Counted from the first letter of the stretch, positions 1-11,040 are shown. The stretch is DNA of 64,000 nt from Ascaphus truei (GCA_036426205.1 CM071568.1:38523818-38587817), one strand, 5' to 3'. Notes: generated from the letters alone by a model not told the origin. A program made the numbers and translations.

Positions 1-814
1 CTCTAAACAAGCAAAATAGTTCAGGGTAACAGTAACAATTTAATTCCAGAGACATAGCCACACTCATTCTAGTGATTTATCTCATTGGAACAGCTACAGT
101 ACAAATCAAAACAGTACAATATTTCTACCCACCAGAAAATATGGGTTGTTTCCTGCTGTTGTCTTAAGGATTCTATATTAATTTCTTAATTGTTAATGCT
201 AAATTATTTGACCTAATTTTTTTTGTCAACAGCCAAAACCTCATAACTCATTCCTCCATTAAATAATGCCTGATTAATGCCACTATTGTTTTTCCTGTTC
301 CATTAATTCATCACCAGGCCACATATTCGTTGGCTGTTGAAGATTACATGATACAGTATATAACATATACACTAAGTTTAGCAAATATAGGTTTCGGTGT
401 AACATTTCTGATTGGAACTTACAAATTGTATTACACGCCTGCGCAATATACTAAACTTTTTTTCCATCAGTGTGCACCTTTAGCTTCAAAAATGTTTTAA
501 GTAAAGTATATCGGTGCACACACATGGGATGAGCATGACGCACAGATGTAAATGGTAGTTACTAAAACAAAATTGTGCGCCGAAAAAATTGCTCAATCTG
601 TATCAAAATTGTCCATCAAGTTACCATGGCGTAAATCCTAAAACGTCTTTTTACATTGTTATAGCAGAATTACTGTAAGTTTCTATGTATAAACCAAAAA
701 TGTATATGACGAAACACTGCTTTTTCATTATATAGGTTAACAAAAAATGTAATTATGACAGTTTGGCAATTATAAATAATATTACATTAATAACTTGTAT
801 TTACTAATATTAGT
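1..814. other. AT-rich DNA, nothing recognised
   Basis: No reading frame of note and no repeat family I can name. The stretch is AT-rich and has several copies of ACAGTA/TACTGT (for example near 95, 112, 354 and 672), a short word that recurs throughout the window. Confidence 0.6.
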
Positions 815-1093
815 TACAGATAGTGCTCGTTATCCGTTGCACTTTACAACGGATTACATATTCAACGCTTTATAATGCAACCCTAAGGCTAAGGCCCTGC
901 TGCACGCGCCCGCACGCCGCCTTGCTTGCCGGCGGCGCGTGCAATTCATTGGACTGTGATCTGTGGTCTGAAGTGAATTTTTTTCGGTGCGGGGGAATGT
1001 GGCCAAAATGGGTGGGGGGCGCGGCCATGACGTGAGGGCGCGGGACCATCACACAGCCCCGCAGCCCCTCAGCCTCTCAGCCCTTCATCCCCT

Positions 1094-1258
1094 CACATAC
1101 ACAGGCACACAGGCACTCAGGCACTCGCACACAGGCACTCGCACACACAGGCACACAGACACTCGCACACACAGGCACACAGGCACTCGCACACACAGAC
1201 ACACAGGCACTCTCACACACAAGCACGCAGGCACTCACACACACACACAAATACACAC
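1094..1258. repeat. CA-rich minisatellite (cacacaggcactc-type unit)
   Basis: Tandem units of the kind CACACAGGCACTCG repeat about ten times with variation, merging into plain (CA)n at the right end. It sits inside the GC-rich island at 817-1776. Confidence 0.85.
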
Positions 1259-1462
1259 GGGGTGGGGTGAATCGGAGCATGGGGGAATCGGAAGGGGGGA
1301 TCGGAGCAGAGGGGGGGGGAAATCTGAGTAGGGGGGAAATCTGAGCAGAGGGGGGAATTGGAGCACGGGGGAATCGGAAGGGGGATCGGAGCAGAGGGGG
1401 GAAATCTGAGCAGGGGGGTGATCGGAGCAGAGGGGGGAATCGGAGCAGAGGGGGAATCGGAT
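1258..1462. repeat. G-rich minisatellite
   Basis: Tandem variants of GGGGGAATCGGAGCAGAG, GGGAAATCTGAGCA and GGGGGATCGGAGCA, each unit 15-20 bp, with long G runs. The strand asymmetry (purine on the + strand) makes it a candidate for G-quadruplex or triplex structure. Confidence 0.85.
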
Positions 1463-1778
1463 TGGCTGCCTTGCGTGTCACGTGACGTGGCACTCACCGA
1501 AACCACAAGCTCCTTGTAGCTCCGGCTGGCTGACGCGTCACAGCAGGCAGTCAGCTACGCCGGAAGGAGCCAGCGGGGACATCCAGACCAGAGGCAAGCA
1601 GCTGGTGGACCGCGGCCACGCACGCCACTGGCCGCAGCGGGAACAAAGCTTAAGGGACGTTTTTAGACGCCTGAATACATTATCCAACGCTCACCGTCAC
1701 TGATTAACATGGGACTCACTTACAACGGTTTCACTATCCAACACTACTTCAAGAACGGATTCCGTTGCATAACCTGTA

Positions 1779-3021
1779 TAAATAAAAAATACACATCATT
1801 CTGTTTAAATTAAATTGTATCTATCAGGTTTTAACATGATGCAGTGCGTCAAACTTCAAACGGTGCATCATAAATGAAGACACATTACAACCTTACTATA
1901 TACTTTATATACATTTATATACTGTACTGTACACCGGCAGCACAGTTTATTAAGGTTTATACTAGTTCTTAGTACTAAAGTTTTGACACACAGAAAATTG
2001 TAAAATATACTATTAGTACATTGACTCAATTGGGGGAAGGAATCCACAGCTATCTTAATGCTGCTTATTGATTTATTTCTTAAATTACTCCAGCTTCCTA
2101 ATGTACATTGTGTTTAAAGTTCCATCTACTGTTCAATTGTTACATTGAAAAGCAATTTTATATAAGTTTTTGTCATAGAAAATGTGAAATATGTTCACAA
2201 AAGTCCATGTCACAGCTAAGAACAGCTTTGAAAAAAACGAATTTCAATAGTACAGTATACTGTATTTTACAATAGAATATATGTGACACAGATCTTAAAA
2301 CTGAACATTTATTTACATATTTAAAAATAATTATATAATACAAAATGAAACAAAAAATAAGCGATAATTAATACTAGTGCAAAGTTGAAAAATAAAGTAA
2401 GGCTTCACATATCAACTGGATCTACTAATCAGCAACCCAAGGAGTAGCTATTGCTATATATTGAGATAAGGTAATAATATTCAACCTAATAATATTCTGT
2501 ATGTAATTACTGTAGTAATAAGAACTTTAAGTAATGAGTAACAGGATTAGTGGCAAGTCAACATTAATAATTTAATTGGGCTAAATATATAATATAAGAC
2601 AGTGGTGTACATAGAGGACCTGAAAATACTGTATAGTGAAGAGGACTAGTAGAGCATGTACAAATACACATACACATACTGTAGGGAGTTAATCAGTTAG
2701 CCACTGTGTGTAATTTTTGTTTCCCTCTGTGTAATTTGATTCAAACAGCAGCACATTCTACAGTATACTGCTGCTGATCACAGAACATAACTATTGCATT
2801 AAAGCATACTCCAATAGTGTAAAATAATACATTCCTCACTTTTACTAATATTAAGATAGAAATTATCAATGATATATACCATAACACTTGCCAATTGGCC
2901 TAATAATAGGCCACTGAACACTGTGTTCTTCTTAAATAACCCTTACTACTGCTTGCCAATCAACATGTTTCCTAATCTCTCTCCTGGCCATTAACTTTCT
3001 CTTATGACATCATGACACATA
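1779..3021. other. AT-rich DNA, nothing recognised
   Basis: No open frame or known repeat seen. ACAGTA/TACTGTA words are conspicuous (near 1921, 2250, 2629, 2680 and 2758). Confidence 0.6.
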
Positions 3022-3090
3022 TTGTATAGTGCCATAGAATATGTTGGCGTTTTATAAATAAATGATAATAATATTATTAATAATAATAAA
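3022..3090 (+). mobile_element. LINE/SINE 3' tail (L2/MIR-like)
   Basis: The string around 3040-3060 (ATGTTGGCGTTTTATAAATA) followed by an ATAATAATATTATTAATAATAATAA tract resembles the 3' end of L2-type LINEs and the SINEs that use them. They end in a short conserved block and a simple tail. Only the tail is recognisable, and the body upstream is unidentified or lost. Confidence 0.45.
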
Positions 3091-3690
3091 GATGTGATAT
3101 GGGGGAATACTGTATAATGCAAAGTTGGGATAAGTACATTGGGGAAAGGAAGTCCCTGCACTGAAGACCATACTGTATAATCTAAATGGTGTTTTAGAAA
3201 GATTAGAGACTAAGATTATGTGTACTGTAAATGCAATGATAAAGAGCATACTGTAGCTAAAATAATCTTCAAAGGTATGTACGGTATCAATAGTCATTGC
3301 AGTGTTTAAGTTATTGAAATGCTTTGTTAACAAAATATACTTTCAGACTGGTTTTGAACATAGGGTGAGAAGGAGCTTGTTAGATATCATAGCAAGAAAA
3401 GGGTACTCTTGTTTAGATGTTATAGATTTGACAATTTTGGCATAGAATTACACCTTTCTTCAAGCCAAAATTGTTGGGTTTTTTTTTTAAAGGTATTCAT
3501 TTTTTTAAAGTCTTTGTTACAGGGAATGTGTTTTTTCAATTGTTCAAAACACAAGCTGTAACAATATCAATTTGAGCGCAAGGAATCTGCAGCTGAAGAG
3601 AGCCTGGCTGTGGCACGATCACATTTTCTCCATGCCCAAATCCCAGTAGACTAATTTCCCATAATGATTAACACAGCAGTGGTCCCTGAT
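3091..3690. other. Unassigned AT-rich DNA
   Basis: No gene or named repeat recognised. A run of T at 3478-3490 and A/T homopolymers are the only low-complexity features. Confidence 0.55.
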
Positions 3691-3828
3691 AATGAATGGG
3701 ACTTCTGCTACATTAATCCAATCAGGCTGCACTAGCCTGGAAGAGCTGTGCAGAGAGAGCAGAGAGTAGCGGTCCCTCTCTCTGTCTTCCTGCACAGCTC
3801 TTACAGGTGATTGCCCTATTTTTATTAC

Positions 3829-4094
3829 ATAGGATTGATGCAGGGGGGTCTCCTGAGCTGAACCGCATTTATTTCAGGACCCACTGCTTCCCGAGGTACA
3901 GGTCTCCGCATTGGGTGCCGGTATCTCCTGCAAGTTTAATTGTCCCGCGCCATAGCCCACATGATCGGGACTTTTAAACTTGCAGGAGATATCGGCACCC
4001 CATACTGGGGACTGTACCTTGGGAATCAGGTGGTCCTTGGACCTGAAAGTAATGCGTTTCAGCTCCGCAGACCCCCTGCTTCAATCCTATGTAA
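3829..4094. repeat. Foldback hairpin, copy 1 (about 110-120 bp arms)
   Basis: It begins ATTACATAGGATTGATGCAG and ends with its complement CTTCAATCCTATGTAAT. The arms pair through GGGGTCTCC..GAGCTGAACC, the CTTCCCGAGGTACAGG block and the CTCCTGCAAGTTTAA block, leaving a loop of roughly 20-30 nt around 3949-3966. Related hairpins lie at 5326-5589, 11338-11586 and 11690-11932. Confidence 0.85.
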
Positions 4095-4499
4095 TTAAAA
4101 TTAAATAAGGCAGAGCTTCATTACCTTAGTGTCTCACCGCTAAGGTAATTAAGGGGTTAAACACCAGTACCCAGTTTCTTTGTGATACAGGGGCTGGATG
4201 AAGGTTGTAGTTTCCTCAGGGTTGGTTGTTAGGCCTTTCGGGAGTGTTGCGGGAAGAGTATATCCCTTAATTACCTTGACAGTTACAACCACTAAGGTAA
4301 TTAAGGTGCTAACCCTCCCCTACTGCCCAGGAGGTCTAACCACCCAAACTAGGGAACACTTCACCCTCACTCTACCAACATCCAATACAGGAATGGGAAA
4401 TAGCCCTATTAGCCAAATATGGCTAATAGGATTTTGCCTATTCAAATATACAGTACAGTACAATAAAATACAAATTACATTAATACATGTTTTACTTAC

Positions 4500-4561
4500 C
4501 CCTGCCAGGATGAATGTCATCCTCCTCTTCTTTGTCTTCAGCAATTTTGCAGAGAGCCGAT
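4500..4561 (-). pseudogene. Acidic exon-like block, copy a
   Basis: On the minus strand one frame reads ..AEDKEEDDIHPGRG and is followed at once by a consensus splice donor GTAAGT (4499-4494). Copies b, c and d at 5050-5100, 10031-10097 and 10755-10821 keep the same frame pattern (E/D-rich, then xHPGR) with the same donor, although the surrounding repeat has diverged. This suggests the repeat family was built from, or once carried, a real coding exon. No longer protein can be assembled here. Confidence 0.4.
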
Positions 4562-5049
4562 GTCCAACTATTAAAACACGAGTAACCACTTAATTAACTT
4601 AGCAGTTACTATTGCTAAGGTAATTAAAGGGTTAACCCATCCCGCTACCCACCCGGAAGGCCTAACCAACCAACCTGGGGAACTACCCCCTTCACCCACC
4701 CCATCTACCCCCAACACCACACACAGGAATGGGCAATAGCCCTATTATCCAGATATGGTTAATAGCACATTTGCCAATTCATATATACTGTAAAGTACTG
4801 CACAATATAATTACATTGAAAAAAAAATAAACAATCAAAACAAACACTAACCATTTAATCCATTGTTTGTCACTGTGGTTATTTACAGATATTCCCATAG
4901 GCAATCAATGGGCACCCTACTACCCACCCCAAATACCTCCAACAACCACCTTCACACCACACCCCCACCACATCTGGCTAATAGCGCTTTTTCCCATTCC
5001 AAAGCAATTAATAGCCAGCCACCCTATAGTAAATAAAAGTAGTACTTAC

Positions 5050-5100
5050 ACCTGCCAGAATGAAGACTGTGTTCATCTTCCTCTTCAGTGACACCAACAT
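5050..5100 (-). pseudogene. Acidic exon-like block, copy b
   Basis: The minus strand reads ..VTEEEDEHSLHSGRC followed by GTAAGT (5049-5044). It shares the acidic run, the L/xHxGR end and the donor site with copies a, c and d. Confidence 0.4.
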
Positions 5101-5325
5101 TTACACTAAAACACTAGCTAATGGCCAGTAACACCTTAATAACCTTAGCAGGTCATAACCACTATGGTATTTAAGGGGTTAACCTCTCCATGTACCCACC
5201 CGGAAGGCCTCACCGGGGCATATACAACCTTCACTCACCCCCACTACCACCAACAAACCATGTATTGCAGTTTAACTCATTCATTACCTTAGTGGTGATG
5301 AAGCTCTGCTTTTATATTTTTTGTA

Positions 5326-5589
5326 TTACATAGGATTGAAGCAGGGGTCTCCAGTGTTGAAGTGAATTACTTTTACGTCCGAGGACCCCCATGCTTCCCA
5401 AGGTACAGGCCCCCATATGGGGTGCAAGTTTAAATGTCCCGGTAACATGGGTCTTGACGTGGGACATTTAAACTTGCAGGAGATACTGGCACCCAATACA
5501 GGGGCCTGCACTTTGGGAAGCAAGGGGTCCGCGGACCTGACATTAATAAGGTTCAGCTCCAGAGACCCCCTGCTTCAATCCTATGTAAT
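5326..5589. repeat. Foldback hairpin, copy 2
   Basis: Same architecture as 3829-4094: ATTACATAGGATTGAAGCAG at the left, TTCAATCCTATGTAAT at the right, with internal GGAGATACTGGCACCC and CCCATATGGGG pairing blocks. The loop lies around 5440-5460. It forms the right arm of cluster 1. Confidence 0.85.
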
Positions 5590-5800
5590 AAAAAATTTAA
5601 ACAGCGCAATTGCCTGTAAGAGCTGTGCAGGGAGACAGAGAGAGGGACCGCTTCTCTCTGCTTTCTCTGCACAACTCTTCCAGACTTGTGCAGCCTGGTA
5701 GGACAAACAGAGTGGGAGTCCCAATTAGAAGCAGGGACTCCCACTGTGTTAATCCTTATAAGGAAATTCCCTCTGTGCTGCACTTGACTGCGATCGCTTA

Positions 5801-6056
5801 GGCCACAATCCACCCACTCCAAGTGACGTGCAAAGTTAAGGCGAATCGTATTATATCTTGTGTAAATAGAGGTACAGTAGGAGACATTAAGAAGAGTTTA
5901 CAGGGTAATATAGTAGTTAGACATTTGTGAAAGTCTTGCAGTTCACTTTGAACATCTTTTTAAAGAAATTAGCATACTTGTGAAAGTTTCAGGAAATATT
6001 TTTATTCACATATATCCACCATTTTGCTGTTGAAGTTGTTTTTTTTTTAAACTTAC
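5801..6056. other. Unassigned AT-rich DNA
   Basis: Nothing recognised apart from poly-T at about 6039-6050, which lies just 3' (on the minus strand) of the exon-like block at 6057-6239. Confidence 0.5.
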
Positions 6057-6239
6057 ACAAATACAAGCATAGTGTATATGATCATCTACTATTTGTATTG
6101 CTGAGGAGAAATCTAATAGTTCTCTCACATGCACTGTAACAGCTGGTGCTGGGGGTGCCTTTACACACTCTATGGGAATTATGGCCGGATACTCAGGATC
6201 CTTGTCCTCAATTGGGCACTCAGTAGAAGTAGTCAATGC
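6057..6239 (-). pseudogene. Exon-like coding fragment, unknown family
   Basis: On the minus strand an open frame of about 60 codons with protein-like composition ends ..VDDHIHYACICV and is followed by a consensus donor GTAAGT (6056-6051). The peptide has a Pro/Ala/Val stretch (..VKAPPAPAVTVHVRELL..) typical of real coding sequence more than of random AT-rich DNA. No start codon context, partner exon or family could be established. It could be an exon of a transposon-encoded accessory protein or a relic of a host gene. Confidence 0.3.
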
Positions 6240-6739
6240 CTAACTGGGCCCTTGCACACTCAGTGGTTGTGGCATGTTGTTCTGGATATTCCTCCATTCT
6301 TTCACTGTTTAACGTCTGTCAGTAATCATCATCTTCAGCCCCATGCTGATTATTGAGGTAGGAACTGTAATAAGAGCAATCACTTTCTTATACAATATTC
6401 CCTCACCCTCTGTTTTAATGTTATTGATATGATTACAAGCAGATGGAAAGTTAAACTGGGGATAATTGATTCTTAGTATGGCAATTAAAAATACTATCTG
6501 CCTGTACACACTTTGCCTTAGGCCAGTAGACTCTCAATTCCCATCCATAGACATTTCAAACACCAATGCGGTAATGTTGTATTTCTCTCTCTCTGTGCCC
6601 TACAGTATATATGGTATTTACAGCAAAGAATTTGAAATAAATTTGCTGAAACTGACACTTTTCTTACTAGAATTTCCAGTGCATAAATAGTTGTTATAGC
6701 TTGGCAAATTTATGTGAATGTTCACAACTTTGCAAAATT
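6240..6739. other. Unassigned AT-rich DNA
   Basis: No gene or named repeat recognised between the exon-like fragment and the solo LTR. Confidence 0.55.
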
Positions 6740-6743
6740 ATGG

Positions 6744-7562
6744 TGTAACAGGGTATGTCCAGCCGTACCTGTTTCTCCCCACATAGTGTATCTGCTATGT
6801 AAGTCCTGTTAAGATCCAGGCATTAGCAGGTTAATCTGTGGGCCCTTGACCCCCCCTTCTTGCTTCCCCAGAAAGTGAAGGAAGGTAGGTGGTGTCTCAT
6901 GGCCTGTGTACAGCCCATTGTAGGTGGGTACAGTCCATGAGCCCGCCCCTTCCAGAAGTTTCTAAGGGGAGTAGGCTAAAGTTAGGGGAGTCTTCCTCTT
7001 CCCCTGAGAGAGAGGATGTAGAATTCTTCCTCTCCACCTTGGAGAGAGAGGATGCAGGAGTGTGTTCCTCCCTGATCCCTGGCTAGGGTGAACTAGGGTG
7101 AAGTGATGGTGGTAACTGTGAGTCTTACCCATTGTGGGGTAAGCTTGATCACTTGGCTGGCTAGTCAAGACCACCTGTAGCAGTGGAAGTAAAGCACTGG
7201 CCAGAAGTCCTGGGGCGTATGCAGAAGAGTATGCTGCTAAGCTGATTGATGCTGAATAAAGATCCTGCAATTATACCTCAGCCAAAGGTGCCAGTTCCTG
7301 GGCTGGGTGAAGGTATGTGTGTAGTGATGGGAGTTGACGCCTACACTTGTGGGAGCCATCGCTACTGGAGGCGCTGATAACCCCAAGATGAACCAGAATC
7401 CTGTAAGAGCCAGTCACGGCCAGTCTCATAACATCAAGCAGAACACTCAGACCTCCTGTGAACCAACAGGTGAAGCACCAAACAGCGAGGTAATGCGCTC
7501 CTTTCCCATACACTGGCCTCTAAGTGAGGTTGGAGGGGTATGGGGGGAGAACACATGTTACA
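6744..7562 (+). mobile_element. Solo LTR (819 bp)
   Basis: It starts TGTAACAGGG and ends CATGTTACA, so the ends form a perfect 7-bp inverted repeat TGTAACA/TGTTACA with the TG..CA rule obeyed. Direct repeats ATGG flank it (6740-6743 and 7563-7566), as expected of a 4-bp target duplication. A poly(A) signal AATAAA lies at about 7255, and the sequence is more GC-rich than its surroundings. There is no internal gag-pol on either side, so this is a recombined solo LTR. The superfamily (Gypsy or other) cannot be told from the LTR alone. Confidence 0.65.
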
Positions 7563-7566
7563 ATGG

Positions 7567-8223
7567 TATGAGGCAAAGTCCAGAATTTGCCCTTTCATAT
7601 TTCTAATTATTGGATCATTTTCTCTCCGACGGGCAACAGACTTCAAATATTTTTTTCCTGTTGGAAAAATTCCACCATAGTAGATTTCAGCAAGAATCTA
7701 CTTCTGGATCATTTTAGCAAGTTTCATATTTTACAGTACGTTTGACACTGCAGTGTCTAGTCACAGCTTGACACATATGCAACCCTATTCAATAAACGCT
7801 ATTGAGAGGGCGTTGTCATTTTTTTTCACCATAAAATTATGGAAAATTGCTGAAATCTCTAATAAAGGGTAAAGAGGTTGAAGCAGCAGAAATTAATTCT
7901 GCAAATGTATCTTTGGCAAAATGCTCATTAATATGCAAATGAGTACTTTTTCCTAAATGAACTATTCAAATGCTATTCAATAAACTCCAAAGATTAGTGA
8001 TAAAGCAATCACAGCCTACTATTTTGTCATTTCTATTCACCTAGTCCACGGTGGCAAACTGGCCAATTCGGCAATATCTATGTGGTTCTCAATATAGAAA
8101 ACCTAATTAGCCCTAATGTCATACAACTAGGGTGACCTAATTGTGCTAACACACAGAGCAGTTCCTGAGAATAACTATTTGGAAATGATGGGGAAATTGG
8201 GAATTAAAGATGCAATAAACACA
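7567..8223. other. Unassigned AT-rich DNA with Harbinger-like ends
   Basis: No gene seen. CTATTCAATAAACGCTATTG (about 7784) and CTATTCAATAAACTCCAAAG (about 7972) resemble the CTATTCAGTAAAC/CATGCAGTAAGC words at the ends of Harbinger-type MITEs elsewhere in the window (9076 and 47330), but no paired ends were found. Confidence 0.4.
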
Positions 8224-8225
8224 TA

Positions 8226-8548
8226 CAGATGCAGCGAACATTATTCGAACAAATCACTGAGCCGTTTTCATGTGCGCTGCTGTATTCCACGCGGCCAATG
8301 TTTATTGCGGTTGCTTTGTTTGAATTTCACGGATTCTGTTTCTTTGTGTGCAATGAAATGAATGAATTGTAATGTGTACAGTACTGTACAACTGTGTCAA
8401 TTTCAGGTGTTTATAAAACAGAACACTAAAATGCCATTTTCTGCACTCGCGTCTAAAGGCGGTACGGTTGGAAGAAATCACGCTCCATGACGTGGGTATT
8501 CCAAGGTATACAACACGTGAAGTGTTTGAATAATGGCCGCTGCATCTG
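8226..8548. mobile_element. TA-flanked MITE, 323 bp
   Basis: The terminal inverted repeats CAGATGCAGCGAACATTATT and CAGATGCAGCGGCCATTATT match at 23 of 26 positions, counting on to TCGAACA/TCAAACA. TA dinucleotides lie immediately outside both ends (8224-8225, 8549-8550). The size and TA target fit a Tc1/mariner-type non-autonomous element. No coding capacity. Confidence 0.75.
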
Positions 8549-8550
8549 TA

Positions 8551-8947
8551 ACAAATGAACAAACACCACTTTAAAAACAAGTTCATTCTCAATGTTATGT
8601 AAATGTGAAAGGTATAGTCCTGGGTAAAGCGCTCTTGGTATTTGTTGCAATCTGAAGACACTATGAGAACAGTGGGCAGAAGAAAACACAAACATACTAC
8701 AATTGTGCAGTACCCTTTTAATGTTAAAAAAAAAACCCAGTTGATTAAAAATCAAACCATGATAAAAAAAAAGCCAGCAACTATGTTGCAATTACTAGAG
8801 TCTTTAAATCAGCATGTAAATGCAGATAGAATTCACACAGTGGTAAATGTACAGTAAAGAAGCTAGCAAGTTTGTTGCCATGATCAGACAGAGTCTTTAA
8901 GACAGCATGCAGATTAGGAGCAGCTACCGGCAACTATTTTGGAGGTG
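8551..8947. other. Unassigned AT-rich DNA
   Basis: Nothing recognised. It contains poly-A runs (8727, 8767) and repeated ACAGTA words. Confidence 0.55.
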
Positions 8948-9045
8948 TGTATGTCAAGAAGTAGGGGGTCCTTGGAGCTGAAATGAATGGGGCTCATCTC
9001 TAGAGACCCCCTGCTTCAATGCTATATAAAAAAAATTAAAATAGC
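8948..9045. repeat. Half copy of the foldback hairpin
   Basis: It contains GGGGGTCCTTGGAGCTGAAA, GAGACCCCCTGCTTCAATGC and TATATAAAAAAAATTAAAAT, matching one end of the hairpins at 3829 and 5326 without the opposite arm. Confidence 0.65.
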
Positions 9046-9399
9046 AAAAACATTGCGTTCTTGGATTGCTTCTTTTAACAATATGTGGCCTATTCAGTAA
9101 ACTTCCATTCAGTTTTGAGCACTTTTCTAGCGAGTTTGTAGCTATTCAGAAAGCTTGGATAACATGCCAAACTCGCTATAAACTGCTTGTTCTTGATCGG
9201 CAGCACTCTCACAATCTCAAACATGTGGTAGCTCAAAACAAGCTCAAACTGCCATTTAAAAAAAATTGAGCTATTCAGGTAGCTCTGAGATGCACATCAT
9301 GGTTGCAACTTGCAGGCAACTTGCAGGTTATCATCTCGCCACTTCAGGGGATCAGCGAGTTGACTCTGAAGAAAATATGTATTTTTACTAGATCGGTTT
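9046..9399. other. Possible Harbinger-type MITE remnant
   Basis: GTGGCCTATTCAGTAAACTT near 9072 and internal GAGCTATTCAGGTAGCTC-type words (about 9268) recall the ends of Harbinger MITEs, but no second terminus could be matched. Confidence 0.3.
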
Positions 9400-10030
9400 G
9401 ACGTTGTGTCTCTCCAGAGCTGACATGGATTAATATCAGCTCCATAGATCCCCTGCTTCCATCTTATGTAATAAAAATACATTTGCAGGTGGCTTCATTA
9501 ACTTAGTGGCTAACTGCTAAGGTAATGAAGGGGTTAAAGACCAGTGCCCGATTTGGTCGGGGTAGAGGGGGTGGTTGAAGGTTGGAGTTGCCCAGGGGTG
9601 GTGTTTAGGCCTACCGGGAGGGTTGTAGGAGGCGTAACCCCCTTAATTACCTTAGCAGTTACTACCACTAAGGTAATGAAGGGGTTAACTTATCCCGCTA
9701 CCCACCCGGTAGGCCTAAACACCCACCACTGGCCAAATACCTGCACCACCCACCCCCTCTACCCCCAAGAAACATTTAAATAATATACAACAATCAATAC
9801 TATTCAATACACTCATTGATTGCCAGTTTGGTTAGCTGTGCCCACAATGGGAGCAAAGATAACCCCAATGGCAATTAATGGGCACCCTACTACCCAGCCC
9901 ACCTACCCCCAACACATACAGTACAGTAATGGGCACAATTCCTATTAAACAGATCTGGATAATAGCGCATTTGCCCATTAAAAATAAAACAATAAACCAG
10001 CTAACATATAGTAAATAAAATATTACTTAC

Positions 10031-10097
10031 CCCTGCAAGGGTGAAAGCCAACCTCATACTCTTCTTTGTCCTCCCTGTCTTCCATGGGCAGCAACAT
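10031..10097 (-). pseudogene. Acidic exon-like block, copy c
   Basis: On the minus strand ATG opens the frame MLLPMEDREDKEEYEVGFHP followed by CR|G and the donor GTAAGT (10030-10025). The length from ATG to donor is 67 nt, identical to copy d. Confidence 0.45.
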
Positions 10098-10754
10098 TAA
10101 AATTTAAAAAATTAACTACTGGCCACTAACCCCTTAATTACCTTAGCATTTATTAACCACTATAGTAATTAAGGGATTAACTCTGCCTGCTACCCACCTG
10201 GGAGGTCTAATCACCCTCCCCAGGGCAAATACCCTACCCCCACCCCCTCTATCCCCATCACCACACATACAAATGGGCAAAAGCACTAGAAGACAAAAAT
10301 GGCTAATAGCACGTTTGCCCAATTGATTGCAAAAACAAAATACATACACAATAAAATAACATTTACTGTACAGAAAAATGCAATAAATTGCACACTAGCC
10401 AATAAACACATTGTTACTGTGATAAACCATGCCCACACTATAGGCATGGATTTCCACAATGGCAACGAATGGGTAACCTAAAAATGGGTTTATTGGCTAA
10501 AGTGTAATGTATTGTAAAGTTACGTAAATTTTATTTTATTGTGTACCTGTATGTATTTTGTTTTAAAAATAAATGGGCTTACGTGCTATTAGCCATTTTT
10601 GGCTACTTGTGCTGGGGTAGAGCAGGTGGGGGTAGCTGCCTGGAGAGGGGTTTAGGCCACTTGGGTGGGTATTGAGTGCGGTTAACCCTTAATTACTATA
10701 GCGGTTAATAAGCGCTAAGATAATTAAGGGGTTAGTGGCCTGTAGTACATTGTA

Positions 10755-10821
10755 ATGTTGCTGCCAACAGAGGATGAGGAGGACAGAGATGAGGATAAGG
10801 GCAGCCTTCACCCTGGCAGGG
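10755..10821 (+). pseudogene. Acidic exon-like block, copy d
   Basis: The + strand frame reads MLLPTEDEEDRDEDKGSLHP then GR|G, ending at the donor GTAAGT (10822-10827). Copies c and d differ mostly by substitutions that keep the acidic character and the HPxR end. They lie on opposite arms of the same palindrome. Confidence 0.45.
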
Positions 10822-11040
10822 GTAAGTACAACTTCAATTTGCTATATGCTGACTGGGTAATGTTTGATTTTTACTGGGCAAATGCGCTATTATCCAAATC
10901 TGGATTAAAGGGATTTTGCCCATTACTGTGTTTTGTTGTTGGGGGTAGAGGAATGGGTATTAGGGTGCTCATTCATTGCCATTGGGGTTATCTTTGCTCC
11001 CATTGAGGGCGTAGGTAACCAAACTAGCAATCAATGGGGG

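Larger units (their letters stand above)
817..1776. mobile_element. Candidate GC-rich TIR transposon (TA-flanked)
   Basis: A GC-rich 960-bp island in AT-rich surroundings. The left edge reads TA|CAGATAGTGC and the right edge, reverse complemented, TA|CAGGTTATGC, so both start with CAG next to a TA dinucleotide. The subterminal parts both contain CCGTT/AACGG words (near 833 and 1762). The match is imperfect, so the TIR call is tentative. The interior carries a CA-rich and a G-rich minisatellite. Reading frames across it are products of the repeats and not genes. Two other TIR elements in the window (12740-14893 and 48871-50822) share this 'microsatellite inside a transposon' layout. Confidence 0.35.
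3691..5800. repeat. Palindromic foldback cluster 1 (composite)
   Basis: The outer parts are inverted copies of each other. The segment containing AAGAGCTGTGCAG at about 3745-3800 reappears reverse complemented at about 5608-5690, and each is followed inward by a long hairpin (3829-4094 and 5326-5589). Between them lie several forward and reverse copies of a unit containing TAAGGTAATTAAGGGGTTAA, TACCCACCCGGAAGGCCT and AATGGGCAATAGCCCTATTA. The whole 2.1 kb can be drawn as a nested palindrome. The same unit set recurs at 9400-11040. No transposase frame is present, so it is probably a non-autonomous foldback element or nested MITEs. Confidence 0.75.
9400..11040. repeat. Palindromic foldback cluster 2
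   Basis: The unit family is the same as in cluster 1. The block running from TTGGTTAGCTGTGCCCACAA (9828) to about 10480 reappears reverse complemented from about 10490 to 11040, including the exon-like blocks c and d, the CTATTAxCCAxATxTGGxTAATAG word and the TAATTAAGGGGTTA word. This gives arms of roughly 550-650 bp around a centre near 10,485. A leading half hairpin with GATCCCCTGCTTCCATCTTA sits at about 9447-9466. No transposase is present. Confidence 0.75.

Noticed and set aside
987..1506. Frames of 97-138 codons on both strands
   Set aside because: Produced by the CA and G-rich minisatellites of the GC-rich island.
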